Positions 27,020-35,812 of a DNA stretch of 62,229 nt are shown here, piece after piece. Numbering within the stretch: the stretch's first letter is position 1; the number at the start of each line of letters is the position of its first letter. Source of the DNA: Chitinophaga pinensis (lineage in GTDB: Bacteria; Bacteroidota; Bacteroidia; M30B66). The position numbers and the translations under genes are program-made. The notes under the pieces were generated by a model. The model was not told the DNA's origin, searched no databases, and saw only the letters and a program-made list of their open reading frames with translations. The stretch is from contig CAMCXT010000015.1 in NCBI GenBank assembly GCA_945883545.1, forward strand, positions 1 through 62,229, given 5' to 3'.

Positions 27020-27916
27020 TTATTTAGCCCATTGTAACCCTTTCTTCAAAAGAGAAAGGGTTTTTTCTTCTGGTGAACCAGCTTCTGTTTGAAAGTCGTA
27101 AGTCCAATTCGCTTGGTTAGGAAGACTCATCAAAATCGATTCTGTTCTTCCTCCAGTTTCTAGTCCAAATCTAGTTCCTCTATCATAAACCAAATTAAAT
27201 TCAACGTAACGACCTCTTCGAAGAAGTTGCCAATTTCGCTGCGTCTCATTAAAGGGTAAATGATGCAATTCGGACATGAATTTTGTGTAAACAGGGGCGA
27301 AAGTTTTGCCGACATCTAATACGAAATTGAACAACTCTTCTTTGTTTAACCCTCTTGTTTCTTGATTCAGTCGATCGAAGAATATTCCGCCAATTCCTCG
27401 GGTTTCATTTCTGTGTTTAATAAAGAAATAATCATCGGCCCAGACTTTAAATTCTGGATAATAATCAGGATTGTGCTTGTCGCAAGTATTTTTGAGTGCC
27501 TGATGGAAAGTTCTGGCTTGGTCTTCCTGAATATAGTGAGGGGTTAAATCAATGCCTCCACCGAACCAATATTCACCTCCATCCATCTCGAAATATCTGA
27601 TATTCATATGGATAATTGGCACCATCGGATTGTTTGGATGCAATACAATTGAAACACCTGTAGCGAAAAAAACACCTGGTTCAACTCCCAACGATTTCGC
27701 TGCTTGTGGGTTTAAAGGACCTTCAACAGCCGAAAAATTCACACCACCCTTTTCGATGATTTTTCCATTTTCTACAATGGATGACAATCCGCCACCGCCT
27801 TCTTCGCGCTGCCATTCATCAAATCTAAACTTCCCAATCCCATCTGCTGCTTCAAGCCTAGAAATAATATCAATTTGAAGCTTTTTGAAGGCTTCTTCAA
27901 TCTGCACCTTATTCAT
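27020..27916 (-). CDS. hemF: Oxygen-dependent coproporphyrinogen III oxidase HemF
   Basis: A 298-residue HemF. Motifs: GGGGLSSIVENGKIIEKGGVNFS-like N-terminal stretch, HMNIRYFE, WFGGGIDLTPHY, KHRNETRGIGGIFFD, GRYVEFNLVYDRGTRFGLETGGRTESILMSLP (each typical of HemF). It oxidises coproporphyrinogen III to protoporphyrinogen IX using O2, implying aerobic heme synthesis. The frame opens at a TTG at 27922, but the ATG at 27916 gives the normal start and leaves 2 bases after the LysM gene. Last gene of the guaA-LysM-hemF operon. Confidence 0.93.
   Translation of the reverse strand: MNKVQIEEAFKKLQIDIISRLEAADGIGKFRFDEWQREEGGGGLSSIVENGKIIEKGGVNFSAVEGPLNPQAAKSLGVEPGVFFATGVSIVLHPNNPMVPIIHMNIRYFEMDGGEYWFGGGIDLTPHYIQEDQARTFHQALKNTCDKHNPDYYPEFKVWADDYFFIKHRNETRGIGGIFFDRLNQETRGLNKEELFNFVLDVGKTFAPVYTKFMSELHHLPFNETQRNWQLLRRGRYVEFNLVYDRGTRFGLETGGRTESILMSLPNQANWTYDFQTEAGSPEEKTLSLLKKGLQWAK
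27036..27066 (+). terminator. Terminator of the ftsK-lolA operon, inside the hemF coding end
   Basis: AACCCTTTCT (27036-27045) pairs with AGAAAGGGTT (27053-27062) around a 7-base loop, and the T-run extends to 27066. On the other strand these bases encode the HemF C-terminal LLKKGLQ region, so the sequence is under two constraints. Confidence 0.75.
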
Positions 27917-27918
27917 TT

Positions 27919-29541
27919 TCAATTCAATTTCTTGGAAACAAAATCGTCAAGCTGAAGCACATTTACATACTTGTTTTCCACGCCATTGCCTTTTCCAGAT
28001 CTTCTGAAAACATAGCAAGAGTTGAATCCACATTGCACGTCCAATGTTTCAAGACATGAAAGATCAATTTTTTCGAATCGGGTTAATGCGTCGCAGAAAT
28101 ACAATGTCGCATCAAAGCCTTGAAATGCATAATTTGTAGGCTCTCCTTTAAATTCATCTCTAAATTTTTTCTGGAATGATTTAGATTTCGCTGAACTTAA
28201 GTCGGCTTTTGTTGGAGCGGCATATGTGAAATTCAAGTTGTTTAAGTGGTCGAATTCTATATTTTCATAGCCATTCCACTCGTTTAAACCAACCAAAGTA
28301 ATGCGTTTCCCAAGTCGGCTGTTGCTCAATCTCGCAATTGCATCTATCACCTGAACCTGAACAGTGGTTGGAAAAATGATAATATTTTCGCTAGATTCAT
28401 CAAGGCTACTCACCAAGTCGTTTACGCCCGAATAGGTTACTTCCTTGTATTTTCCTTCTGGTAAATTTCCTTCGCTTTTGAAAATTTGCGCAATCCAATT
28501 TGCTGCGTCTTGATCTTTTGCGTTAGAATTCCTGATGAGTGTAAATTTTGCCGACTTTTTCTCTTTTAGCATAAATCTGCTCAACTCTTCAAGCAGGGTT
28601 TGTTGATCAGGAGTAATTTTTATAGCATTTGGTGCATTTTCTAAAATGGCATCACTCTGCGAAAAAGGCGAGACAATAGGAATACCTTTCTTATTAGCAA
28701 ATCCTGAAACCATTTTAAAGTCGGATGCATACAGTGGACCAATAATCAAATCGGATTCTTGAAATTCAGGTTTCTCAATAATTCTTGAAATAGCACCCGA
28801 ATCGGATTGTGTATCAAAAATTCTAGCTTGAATAGAAAATCCGGCTTGTTTCAGTGAATCCAATGCTAGTTTACATCCGCTGTAGAAGTCTAAACCAATC
28901 TTACTTTTCGAATTCATTTCTTCCCCAGAAGCGAAGAATGGCAATAAGAACGCAACCTTAATTGATCTGCTAGATCCCTTGGGTTTTTCTTTACAAATTA
29001 CCGCAGCAACTTCTGGAACAAACGATTTTAATTGTTCTGGAGTTTCTGGTTCAGCCTCTTTGTTGATTTGTTGTTCAGTCTTTTCAGGTTGTTTTCCTCC
29101 CGACTTCGGGTTGATCTTCAAAACTGCTCCAACTTTAAGTCCTGCTCTTGATTCTGGATTCTGCCGAAAGAGTTCATCTGTAGTGAGCCCATACTTTTTC
29201 GCAATACTAAATGCAGTTTCACCAGCTTTAACTAGATGCTCGATGCTGGCATTTCGCTTAGGACTTTCGTTTTTACCCTGAAATTCAACGAAGCCCATGG
29301 GGATCCTAATCACCATTCCAGTTTTTAAACCATTGCTTAATTCGGGATTGATAGCAATGATTGAATCCTGAGGTGTATTGGTTTCCTTCGATAGGGAATA
29401 AAGTGTTTTACCCTTTTGGATTTTTACATACTTCACCATTCGCCCATTCCATTCATACAATCTGCTTGTATCTTGTTGTGAATAAGCGTGGTTCGTTAAA
29501 AACGAAGTGAAGGTGAGCAGTAAAATCAGGTTTTTTATCAT
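27919..29541 (-). CDS. LysM protein with periplasmic-binding (type 1) domain
   Basis: A 540-residue secreted protein. After the signal peptide ([21 protein letters not shown]) come two LysM domains (about 35-85, [16 protein letters not shown]-like; and about 100-145, [18 protein letters not shown]), which bind peptidoglycan. A linker (about 150-185) leads to a type 1 periplasmic ligand-binding domain ([71 protein letters not shown]). The combination, between guaA and hemF, recurs in Bacteroidota, with no assigned ligand. The ATG at 29541 overlaps the guaA stop as ATGA; another in-frame ATG lies at 29547. Confidence 0.8.
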   Translation of the reverse strand: MIKNLILLLTFTSFLTNHAYSQQDTSRLYEWNGRMVKYVKIQKGKTLYSLSKETNTPQDSIIAINPELSNGLKTGMVIRIPMGFVEFQGKNESPKRNASIEHLVKAGETAFSIAKKYGLTTDELFRQNPESRAGLKVGAVLKINPKSGGKQPEKTEQQINKEAEPETPEQLKSFVPEVAAVICKEKPKGSSRSIKVAFLLPFFASGEEMNSKSKIGLDFYSGCKLALDSLKQAGFSIQARIFDTQSDSGAISRIIEKPEFQESDLIIGPLYASDFKMVSGFANKKGIPIVSPFSQSDAILENAPNAIKITPDQQTLLEELSRFMLKEKKSAKFTLIRNSNAKDQDAANWIAQIFKSEGNLPEGKYKEVTYSGVNDLVSSLDESSENIIIFPTTVQVQVIDAIARLSNSRLGKRITLVGLNEWNGYENIEFDHLNNLNFTYAAPTKADLSSAKSKSFQKKFRDEFKGEPTNYAFQGFDATLYFCDALTRFEKIDLSCLETLDVQCGFNSCYVFRRSGKGNGVENKYVNVLQLDDFVSKKLN

Positions 29542-31064
29542 TCCCATTCGATAGTTGCAGGAGGTTTTGAGCTGATATCAAAAACTACACGGTTAATTCC
29601 TTTAACGCGGTTGATGATCTCGTTAGAAATTTTACCGAGCAAAGCATGCGGAAGATGCGAAAAATCTGCCGTCATTCCATCATGAGAAGTAACTGCACGC
29701 AAACAGATTACATGTTCATAAGTACGTTCATCGCCCATTACTCCAACACTTTTAACAGGAAGGAAGATGGCACCAGCTTGCCACACATTTTTATATTCGC
29801 CCGATTGTTTCAGGTTATCGATAAAGATTGCATCAGCTTCTTGAAGAATTTGCACCTTTTCATGTGTGATATCTCCCAAAATTCGAATTGCTAAACCAGG
29901 ACCTGGAAACGGGTGTCTATTCAGAATTTCTGGTTTTAAGCCCAATGCCAAACCTACTTTGCGAACCTCATCCTTAAATAAGGAACGCAATGGTTCAACA
30001 ATTTTCAACTTCATAAAGTCGGGTAAACCTCCAACATTGTGATGCGACTTGATTGTTGCTGATGGTCCTTTTACCGAAACTGATTCGATTACATCAGGAT
30101 AAATTGTTCCTTGCCCAAGAAAAGTAACCCCATCAATTTTATTTGCTTCTTCATCGAATACTTCAATGAAAAGTCGACCAATTGTTTTGCGCTTTTGTTC
30201 TGGATCCTCAATGCCTTTTAATGCATCAATAAATCTATCGCCTGCCGAAACTCCATGGATTTGTAAACCCATTTCGGTGTAGCCATGCAACACTTGTTCA
30301 TATTCGTTTTTACGAAGTAGTCCGTTGTCGACAAAAATGCAAAACAGCTGATTCCCAATAGCTTCATGAAGCAGCAATGCCGCAACAGATGAATCCACTC
30401 CACCGCTCAAGCCAAGTACAACTCTCTCATGACCAATAGTGTTGCGGAGTTCCTCAATGGTTGAGCTAATGAATGAATCTGGCGTCCAATCTTGAACACA
30501 TCCACAAATGGTGCACACGAAATTTTGTAAGAGCATTTTACCATCGGCAGAGTGTGTTACCTCAGGATGAAATTGAATCCCGTAAACTCGATCTGATTCT
30601 CTTTCGAATGCAGCTACCGGAATATCATCGGTAGATGCTGAAATCTGAAAGTCTGAAGGCACCGATTGGATAGAATCACCATGCGACATCCATATCTGAG
30701 AGTTTTCAGGAATGCCATTCAATAAGCGACTTGTTCCTTTTACTTGTAAAAAACTTCTTCCGTATTCGCGTATTTGAGAGCGTAATACTTCACCTCCAAA
30801 TCGATCGGCAATGTACTGAGCGCCATAGCAAACGCCCAGAATTGGAAGTTTGCCCCAATAAGGCTTTAGATCAATTTCAGGAGCATCGGACTCTTTTACC
30901 GAATGCGGGCTTCCTGATAAAATAATACCCTTTACGGATGATCCAGGAATTGGAAAATTGTTGTAAGGATGTATTTCACAATACACATTAAGCTCTCGTA
31001 TTCTCCTCGCAATCAGTTGAGTGTATTGAGATCCAAAGTCTAAAATCAATATGGTTTCCTGCAT
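29538..31064 (-). CDS. guaA: GMP synthase (glutamine-hydrolysing)
   Basis: A 508-residue bifunctional enzyme. The N-terminal amidotransferase has [16 protein letters not shown], the catalytic cysteine in LGVCYGAQ and the His/Glu dyad in GIQFHPEV; the ATP pyrophosphatase has [14 protein letters not shown]; the C-terminal dimerisation domain ends [14 protein letters not shown]. It converts XMP to GMP. The frame is open to a TTG at 31070, but the family start is the ATG at 31064, only 3 bases after a TATATTTG box. First gene of the guaA-LysM-hemF operon. Confidence 0.96.
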   Translation of the reverse strand: MQETILILDFGSQYTQLIARRIRELNVYCEIHPYNNFPIPGSSVKGIILSGSPHSVKESDAPEIDLKPYWGKLPILGVCYGAQYIADRFGGEVLRSQIREYGRSFLQVKGTSRLLNGIPENSQIWMSHGDSIQSVPSDFQISASTDDIPVAAFERESDRVYGIQFHPEVTHSADGKMLLQNFVCTICGCVQDWTPDSFISSTIEELRNTIGHERVVLGLSGGVDSSVAALLLHEAIGNQLFCIFVDNGLLRKNEYEQVLHGYTEMGLQIHGVSAGDRFIDALKGIEDPEQKRKTIGRLFIEVFDEEANKIDGVTFLGQGTIYPDVIESVSVKGPSATIKSHHNVGGLPDFMKLKIVEPLRSLFKDEVRKVGLALGLKPEILNRHPFPGPGLAIRILGDITHEKVQILQEADAIFIDNLKQSGEYKNVWQAGAIFLPVKSVGVMGDERTYEHVICLRAVTSHDGMTADFSHLPHALLGKISNEIINRVKGINRVVFDISSKPPATIEWE

Positions 31065-31067
31065 GCG

Positions 31068-31075
31068 CAAATATA
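31068..31075 (-). promoter_or_regulatory. -7 promoter box of guaA, 3 bases from the ATG
   Basis: Minus-strand TATATTTG, an exact TAnnTTTG match, is separated from the guaA ATG by only CGC, predicting a leaderless mRNA. Confidence 0.45.
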
Positions 31076-31128
31076 ATCACCTGGTTTGCTAAAAACAGGT
31101 ATTGACAATTAATTTACATACGAAATTG

Positions 31129-31157
31129 TTGGAAATTAAACAGATCAGGTAAATTCG
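31129..31157 (+). promoter_or_regulatory. Candidate promoter of the second giant cargo gene
   Basis: TTG at 31129-31131, an 18-base spacer and TAAATTCG at 31150-31157 (one mismatch to TAnnTTTG), 25 bases before the ATG. Confidence 0.35.
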
Positions 31158-31182
31158 CAGTTCTTTGCTAGCCTGAATTCAC

Positions 31183-34100
31183 ATGAAAAGAAATTTAATT
31201 TCCCTGACATTGCTTTGTTTTTTCTCGCAATGGTCTGTTTCACAAAACATTACAACTTGTTTTGAGATCACTAGAATACTCGTTGATGCCTGTCCTTCTG
31301 ATGAGGGACTTAATGAGCAGGTCTCATTTCAGGTTGGTCCCAACGCATTAAATGTTTCAGATCTACAAGTTGTTTGGCCAAATGCATCAAATTCTTGGGC
31401 TGGTGTTTGTCAAGACGCAAGCACAACCAACAAGGTGAATCAGCTGAATGGCACTGTAAATTCTTGTGGATTTATTCGTGAACCGCAAAATGGCTTGTTA
31501 CCAGCGAACAGCAAGGTATTGCTATTTACAAGTTCGACTGCTGATGTAACAGGTCTTTCCTTCGCAGGCTTAACTGATACACTTTACGTGATCTTTCATT
31601 GTGGAGGAAGTGTTGCTGGAAATTTTGCAAATTTTGGTACAGGCATCCGCACGCTAACGATGAGTTTTAATAATCCTGCAGGATGTACCGATGTTGTATC
31701 ATACGACCGTGCATTATTAGTTGATGCTGCAGGTAATCCCGGCACAGGAAATGGGGCAACAGTGTTGTTCAATAGTGAAGGCACCGCTAGCTACATTTCT
31801 GATGGATGTAATCCTTTTTCAGAACCTGTTTCTGCCGCATGGACGAATCCGGGCACCGTATGCAATACTGCTCAACCAATTGATTTAAATGCATTGGTTA
31901 CAGGATCTTCTGGAGGAACGTTTTTCGGAAATGGCGTAAGTAATGGTTTCTTTAATCCTGCGGGACTTACCGGTAATCAAGTGATTTCATATATTGTTGG
32001 TTCTGGGAGTTGTTTGGTAGAATCGCAACAAACCGTTTTTGTTAATTCTGGTGGTGATGCAACATGGAATTCTCCCGGAGCACTTTGCGGACAGTCGGAT
32101 CCAATCAACTTAAATTCTTATGTTACTGGAACGGCTGGAGGCACATGGTCTGGTAATGGAATTGCTGGTCCGATTTTGTTCCCTGATGGCATTAACGGTC
32201 CACTAACAATTACCTATACCGTTGGAAATGGCTCTTGCGTAAGCTCTTCTACCCAAGTACTTAATGTTGTGAATTCTGTGTCGGGCCCATCAATTAGTGG
32301 AGGCCCGAATTTCTGTAATGGTGCATCAACCACCCCCGCTTTAACTGCAAATGGTCTTTTCGGCGCTACTTTTAATTGGTATTCAAACTCTGGGCTCACC
32401 AACTTAGTCTCTACTGGTTCTGTATACAATCCACCGCTAGGTGTGAATGCTACATATTATGTAACACAGTTTTTTGTTGGCTGTAACGTAATTGCTACTC
32501 CAGTGAATGTAACATTTACCGACGCACCAGCTGCACCAGTAACAACTACTGAAATAAACTTTTGTCCTGGTTCACCATTGCCACAGTTGAGCGCAACTGC
32601 ATCGTCAACAATAACTTGGTATAACGATCAAGCACTAACTCAAGTGATTGGAACTGGAGCAACATTTCAACCACTCGAGTCGCAAGCACCAACTATTTTT
32701 GTTTTGGCGGGTACAGGTTCTTGCAGAAGTGCAGCGGTTCAAATCAATTTGAATGGCCAGCAAGTTTCAGCTGCTTGGTCGGCTCCTTCATCAATTTGCA
32801 GTTCGGCAAGTCCAATTGATCTGTCGACATTGGTTACTGGAACACCGGGTGGAACTTGGTCTGGCCAAGGCGTTACCGGTTCATCATTTAATCCTTCAGG
32901 CCTTAATGGTGCAATCGTTATCACTTATGCAGCTGGTTCTGGAGCCTGTATCGTTGAATCTCAGCAAACAATTCAAGTTAATGCCGGTGGAGATCCGGCT
33001 TGGACGACACCAGGGGCACTTTGTAATGTAACCGATCCAATTCAATTAAACGATTGGCTTACAGGTACTCCAGGCGGGACTTGGACAGGAACAGGTGTGG
33101 CTGGAACATTGCTTTTCCCTGATGGTTTAAATGGTCCGATTTCGATTACTTATTCTGTTGGAGCCGGTGCATGTATTAGTGTTCTAACGCAAACAGTGAA
33201 TGTAATCTCTTCAGTTGGAGCTCCAAGTGTTTCCGGATCAACCACATTTTGTGATGGAGATCAACCAACAGCGATAACAGCGAATGTTTTGCAAGGAGCT
33301 GAAGTAAATTGGTATAGTGATGCTGCTTTGAATAATCTGGTTCAAACTGGAAATGGTTTTATTCCGACTTTGAATGTTGATGCTACATATTATGTAACTC
33401 AAAGCTTCCCAGGATGCGCGAGTGCTTCAACTCCAGTGAATGTTGCCTTTAATGAAACGCCTGCTGTTCCAGTTACAGAAACCAATGTGGTGTATTGCAC
33501 TGGGTTGGCGCTGCCTTCATTATCTGCAACAGCTTCTGGAACGATTACATGGTACAATGATCTAGCTTTAACACAATCTTTGGCAACAGGTGCAACTTAT
33601 CAGCCTGATTTGGCAATCCTTCCCGATTTGTACGTTCAGGCAGCTGAAGGCAATTGCCGAAGTGCTGTGGTAACGATACAATTTACTGAAGCCCCTTTAG
33701 TTACCGCCGAAATAATCAATACATCCTCTTTGGTGACCTGCGATTTTCAACCAGTTGTTTTAACCACCAATGCCACAGAAGGAATTCTTTGGTCTACAGG
33801 TGAAACGACTTCGACTATCACGATCAATGCAGGCGGTACTTATACATTAACAGTAACAGGAGCCTGCAATGCAGATTCTGATCAATTGATTTTTGTAGAC
33901 AATGGTGTTACTGCCGATTTTGATTTATCAGACGACAATGGAGTTGCTCCTATGACGGTGCTTGCAATAGATGCTAGTTTAAATGCAGATCAGTCTGTTT
34001 TTTATCTAGATAACTCAGCAGATGTGGTTTCTACAGGAAATCCATTTGTATTGCAAGATGAAGGTGAATATGTTCTAAAAATAGTGGCTTCAAATAATGA

Positions 34101-34422
34101 AGGATGTATAGATTCATTGTCGCGAACAATTACTGTAATCTCCGGCAACTTGGTGGTTGCTATCCCAAATAGCTTTACTCCGAATGGCGATGGATTTAAC
34201 GACAATTTCATTCCTAAAATCAATGGAATGTCAGAATTGAGTTTTGCGATTTTTAATCGTTGGGGAAGTGAAGTTGTAAATTGGAACGATGTGAATGGAA
34301 AGTGGGATGGTGCTATCAATGGCAATCCATCACCAGATGGGGTTTATTTCTATGTAATGAAAGGAAAAGATCTTTTGGGAAGCTCGATCGAGAAGTCGGG
34401 AAGCATCACGATCAAAAGATAA
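31183..34422 (+). CDS. Giant type IX-secreted repeat protein with type B C-terminal domain
   Basis: A 1079-residue surface protein. Signal peptide (MKRNLISLTLLCFFSQWSVS), then a lamin-tail-like domain (about 22-210, CFEITRILVDACPSDEG start). Residues 216-527 and 528-839 are two copies of a ~312-residue block of Ig-like modules, each with motifs GGTWSGNG or GGTWTGTG, ATYYVTQ and TITWYND. A further beta module (LWSTGETTSTITI) and a PKD-like segment precede the C-terminal gliding-associated type B domain with IPNSFTPNGDGFNDNFIP, IFNRWGSEV and SITIKR. The family sends cargo through the type IX system; the role, probably adhesion, is inferred. It has its own promoter candidate and a strong terminator. 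Confidence 0.85.
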   Translation: MKRNLISLTLLCFFSQWSVSQNITTCFEITRILVDACPSDEGLNEQVSFQVGPNALNVSDLQVVWPNASNSWAGVCQDASTTNKVNQLNGTVNSCGFIREPQNGLLPANSKVLLFTSSTADVTGLSFAGLTDTLYVIFHCGGSVAGNFANFGTGIRTLTMSFNNPAGCTDVVSYDRALLVDAAGNPGTGNGATVLFNSEGTASYISDGCNPFSEPVSAAWTNPGTVCNTAQPIDLNALVTGSSGGTFFGNGVSNGFFNPAGLTGNQVISYIVGSGSCLVESQQTVFVNSGGDATWNSPGALCGQSDPINLNSYVTGTAGGTWSGNGIAGPILFPDGINGPLTITYTVGNGSCVSSSTQVLNVVNSVSGPSISGGPNFCNGASTTPALTANGLFGATFNWYSNSGLTNLVSTGSVYNPPLGVNATYYVTQFFVGCNVIATPVNVTFTDAPAAPVTTTEINFCPGSPLPQLSATASSTITWYNDQALTQVIGTGATFQPLESQAPTIFVLAGTGSCRSAAVQINLNGQQVSAAWSAPSSICSSASPIDLSTLVTGTPGGTWSGQGVTGSSFNPSGLNGAIVITYAAGSGACIVESQQTIQVNAGGDPAWTTPGALCNVTDPIQLNDWLTGTPGGTWTGTGVAGTLLFPDGLNGPISITYSVGAGACISVLTQTVNVISSVGAPSVSGSTTFCDGDQPTAITANVLQGAEVNWYSDAALNNLVQTGNGFIPTLNVDATYYVTQSFPGCASASTPVNVAFNETPAVPVTETNVVYCTGLALPSLSATASGTITWYNDLALTQSLATGATYQPDLAILPDLYVQAAEGNCRSAVVTIQFTEAPLVTAEIINTSSLVTCDFQPVVLTTNATEGILWSTGETTSTITINAGGTYTLTVTGACNADSDQLIFVDNGVTADFDLSDDNGVAPMTVLAIDASLNADQSVFYLDNSADVVSTGNPFVLQDEGEYVLKIVASNNEGCIDSLSRTITVISGNLVVAIPNSFTPNGDGFNDNFIPKINGMSELSFAIFNRWGSEVVNWNDVNGKWDGAINGNPSPDGVYFYVMKGKDLLGSSIEKSGSITIKR
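31828..32763 (+). repeat. First copy of a 936-base in-frame tandem block
   Basis: Residues 216-527 of the cargo protein. The block starts VSAAWTNPGTVC and ends just before VSAAWSAPSSIC; motif order GGTFFGNG, VESQQT, GGTWSGNG, ATYYVTQ, TITWYND is repeated in the second copy. The relation is clear in protein; the DNA has diverged. Confidence 0.75.
32764..33699 (+). repeat. Second copy of the 936-base tandem block
   Basis: Residues 528-839. Starts VSAAWSAPSSIC, then GGTWSGQG, VESQQT, GGTWTGTG, ATYYVTQ and TITWYND in the same order and spacing as the first copy; the end is approximate. Confidence 0.7.
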
Positions 34423-34484
34423 AGCAACGCAGCTTTCTTAAAGTCCTATGTAACTTTTGATAGGATTTTGTATTTTATTTAAGG

Positions 34485-34531
34485 AACCTGAAAGAACGAA
34501 TCTACCAAATTTCGGTCTTTCAGGTTTTTTT
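34485..34531 (+). terminator. Terminator after the second giant cargo gene
   Basis: AACCTGAAAGA (34485-34495) pairs perfectly with TCTTTCAGGTT (34516-34526), with an inner CGAA/TTCG helix after one mismatch, and a T-run to 34531. Confidence 0.88.
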
Positions 34532-34539
34532 GTGTTGTT

Positions 34540-34635
34540 ATGGAAAGGGTGGTGATAAGTAAGAACACCTTTGTCTTTATCAGAACAGTTTCAAAAGCAG
34601 AACGTAAATTGGATCATCTTAAAGAAAGAGGTTAA
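34540..34635 (+). CDS. Possible 31-residue peptide
   Basis: An ATG-started frame encoding MERVVISKNTFVFIRTVSKA and then a basic tail ending KERG, between the terminator at 34485-34531 and the FIST gene. It has no signal peptide and no recognised family. The only support is the ATG and the separation from neighbouring genes; chance is likely. Confidence 0.15.
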   Translation: MERVVISKNTFVFIRTVSKAERKLDHLKERG

Positions 34636-34665
34636 TAATTCTGCATGTAACAACTCTACAAGGCC

Positions 34666-35805
34666 ATGAAATTAGAACAAATGAGCTGGGATTCATCCAA
34701 TGGATGGGTTAGGTCTCAAACATCAAACGGAGTTAAGGATCCTCAATTGGTTCTTGTTTTTGCCTCTACAGCGCAGTTTAAATCAGCTGAACAAATCAAT
34801 GCTTTAAAGGAAATATTTCCTGGCGCAGGATTTATGGGATGTTCAACTTCTGGAGAAATAGCTGGTACTAAAGTTAGAGACGAGTCGGTAGTTGCAACAG
34901 CCGTTCAATTCGAAAAAGGCGCTTTGTCGTTTGTTAGTGTACCAGTTCATTCATCTGAAAACAGTTTTGAAAGTGGTCAGAGTTTAATAGATAAGCTTCC
35001 GAAAGAAGGACTACGTCATGTATTTGTACTTTCCGATGGGCTAAACGTAAACGGCTCTGAGCTCGTTAGAGGTTTGCGGTTAAACCTGCCAAAAGAAGTG
35101 GCTGTTACTGGCGGACTAGCAGGCGATGGAGCAGATTTCAAGGAAACCTTTATTCTTGATAAAACAGGTACGCCATCTAGCCATATGGTTACGGCAATTG
35201 GTTTTTACGGTGATGATCTCCAGTTTGGTTATGGATCTTTTGGAGGCTGGGATACTTTTGGTATTGACCGGCAAGTAACAAAGAGCAAGAACAACGTCTT
35301 GTTTGAAATTGATGGACAGCCAGCGCTTTCTTTGTATAAGTCGTTTTTGGGTGAAAGTGCTAACAATTTACCAGCATCTGGTCTTTTGTTCCCATTAAGC
35401 CTGCGATCTAGAGCTGATGAATTGCCCGTTGTTCGAACGATACTTTCGGTAAATGAAGAAGACCAAAGCATCACATTTGCTGGTGATTTACCAGAAGGTT
35501 CTTTTGTTCGAATGATGAAGGCTAATACAGAAAGAATTATTCAAGGTGCAGTGAAGGCGGCTGAAACAACCATGCTTTCGGCTGAAACAACCGCTCCAGA
35601 TTTAGCTATACTAATTAGTTGTGTAGGGCGGAAATTAGTCCTAAAGCAAATGGTTGAAGAAGAAGTAGAAGGGGCTGCCGAAGTTTTAGGTGCAAAGCAA
35701 ATAACAGGGTTTTATTCCTATGGTGAAATTTCGCCGTTTTCTGAAAATGCTGCTTGTGAATTGCACAACCAGACGATGACAATCACCACTATTTCAGAAC
35801 GTTGA
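34666..35805 (+). CDS. FIST-domain sensory protein
   Basis: A 379-residue protein with FIST N-terminal (about 25-215) and FIST C-terminal (about 235-365) domains. Visible features are AGFMGCSTSGEIAG, FVLSDGLNVNGSELVRGL, VTGGLAGDGADFKETFI and the C-terminal ITGFYSYGEISPF. FIST modules are predicted extracytoplasmic or cytoplasmic ligand sensors (small molecules such as amino acids) that work with kinases; no signal peptide is present, so it should be cytoplasmic. The gene ends 7 bases before the multi-PAS kinase, so the two are surely one transcript; the FIST protein could regulate that kinase (inference). Confidence 0.85.
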   Translation: MKLEQMSWDSSNGWVRSQTSNGVKDPQLVLVFASTAQFKSAEQINALKEIFPGAGFMGCSTSGEIAGTKVRDESVVATAVQFEKGALSFVSVPVHSSENSFESGQSLIDKLPKEGLRHVFVLSDGLNVNGSELVRGLRLNLPKEVAVTGGLAGDGADFKETFILDKTGTPSSHMVTAIGFYGDDLQFGYGSFGGWDTFGIDRQVTKSKNNVLFEIDGQPALSLYKSFLGESANNLPASGLLFPLSLRSRADELPVVRTILSVNEEDQSITFAGDLPEGSFVRMMKANTERIIQGAVKAAETTMLSAETTAPDLAILISCVGRKLVLKQMVEEEVEGAAEVLGAKQITGFYSYGEISPFSENAACELHNQTMTITTISER

Positions 35806-35812
35806 TCTGATT

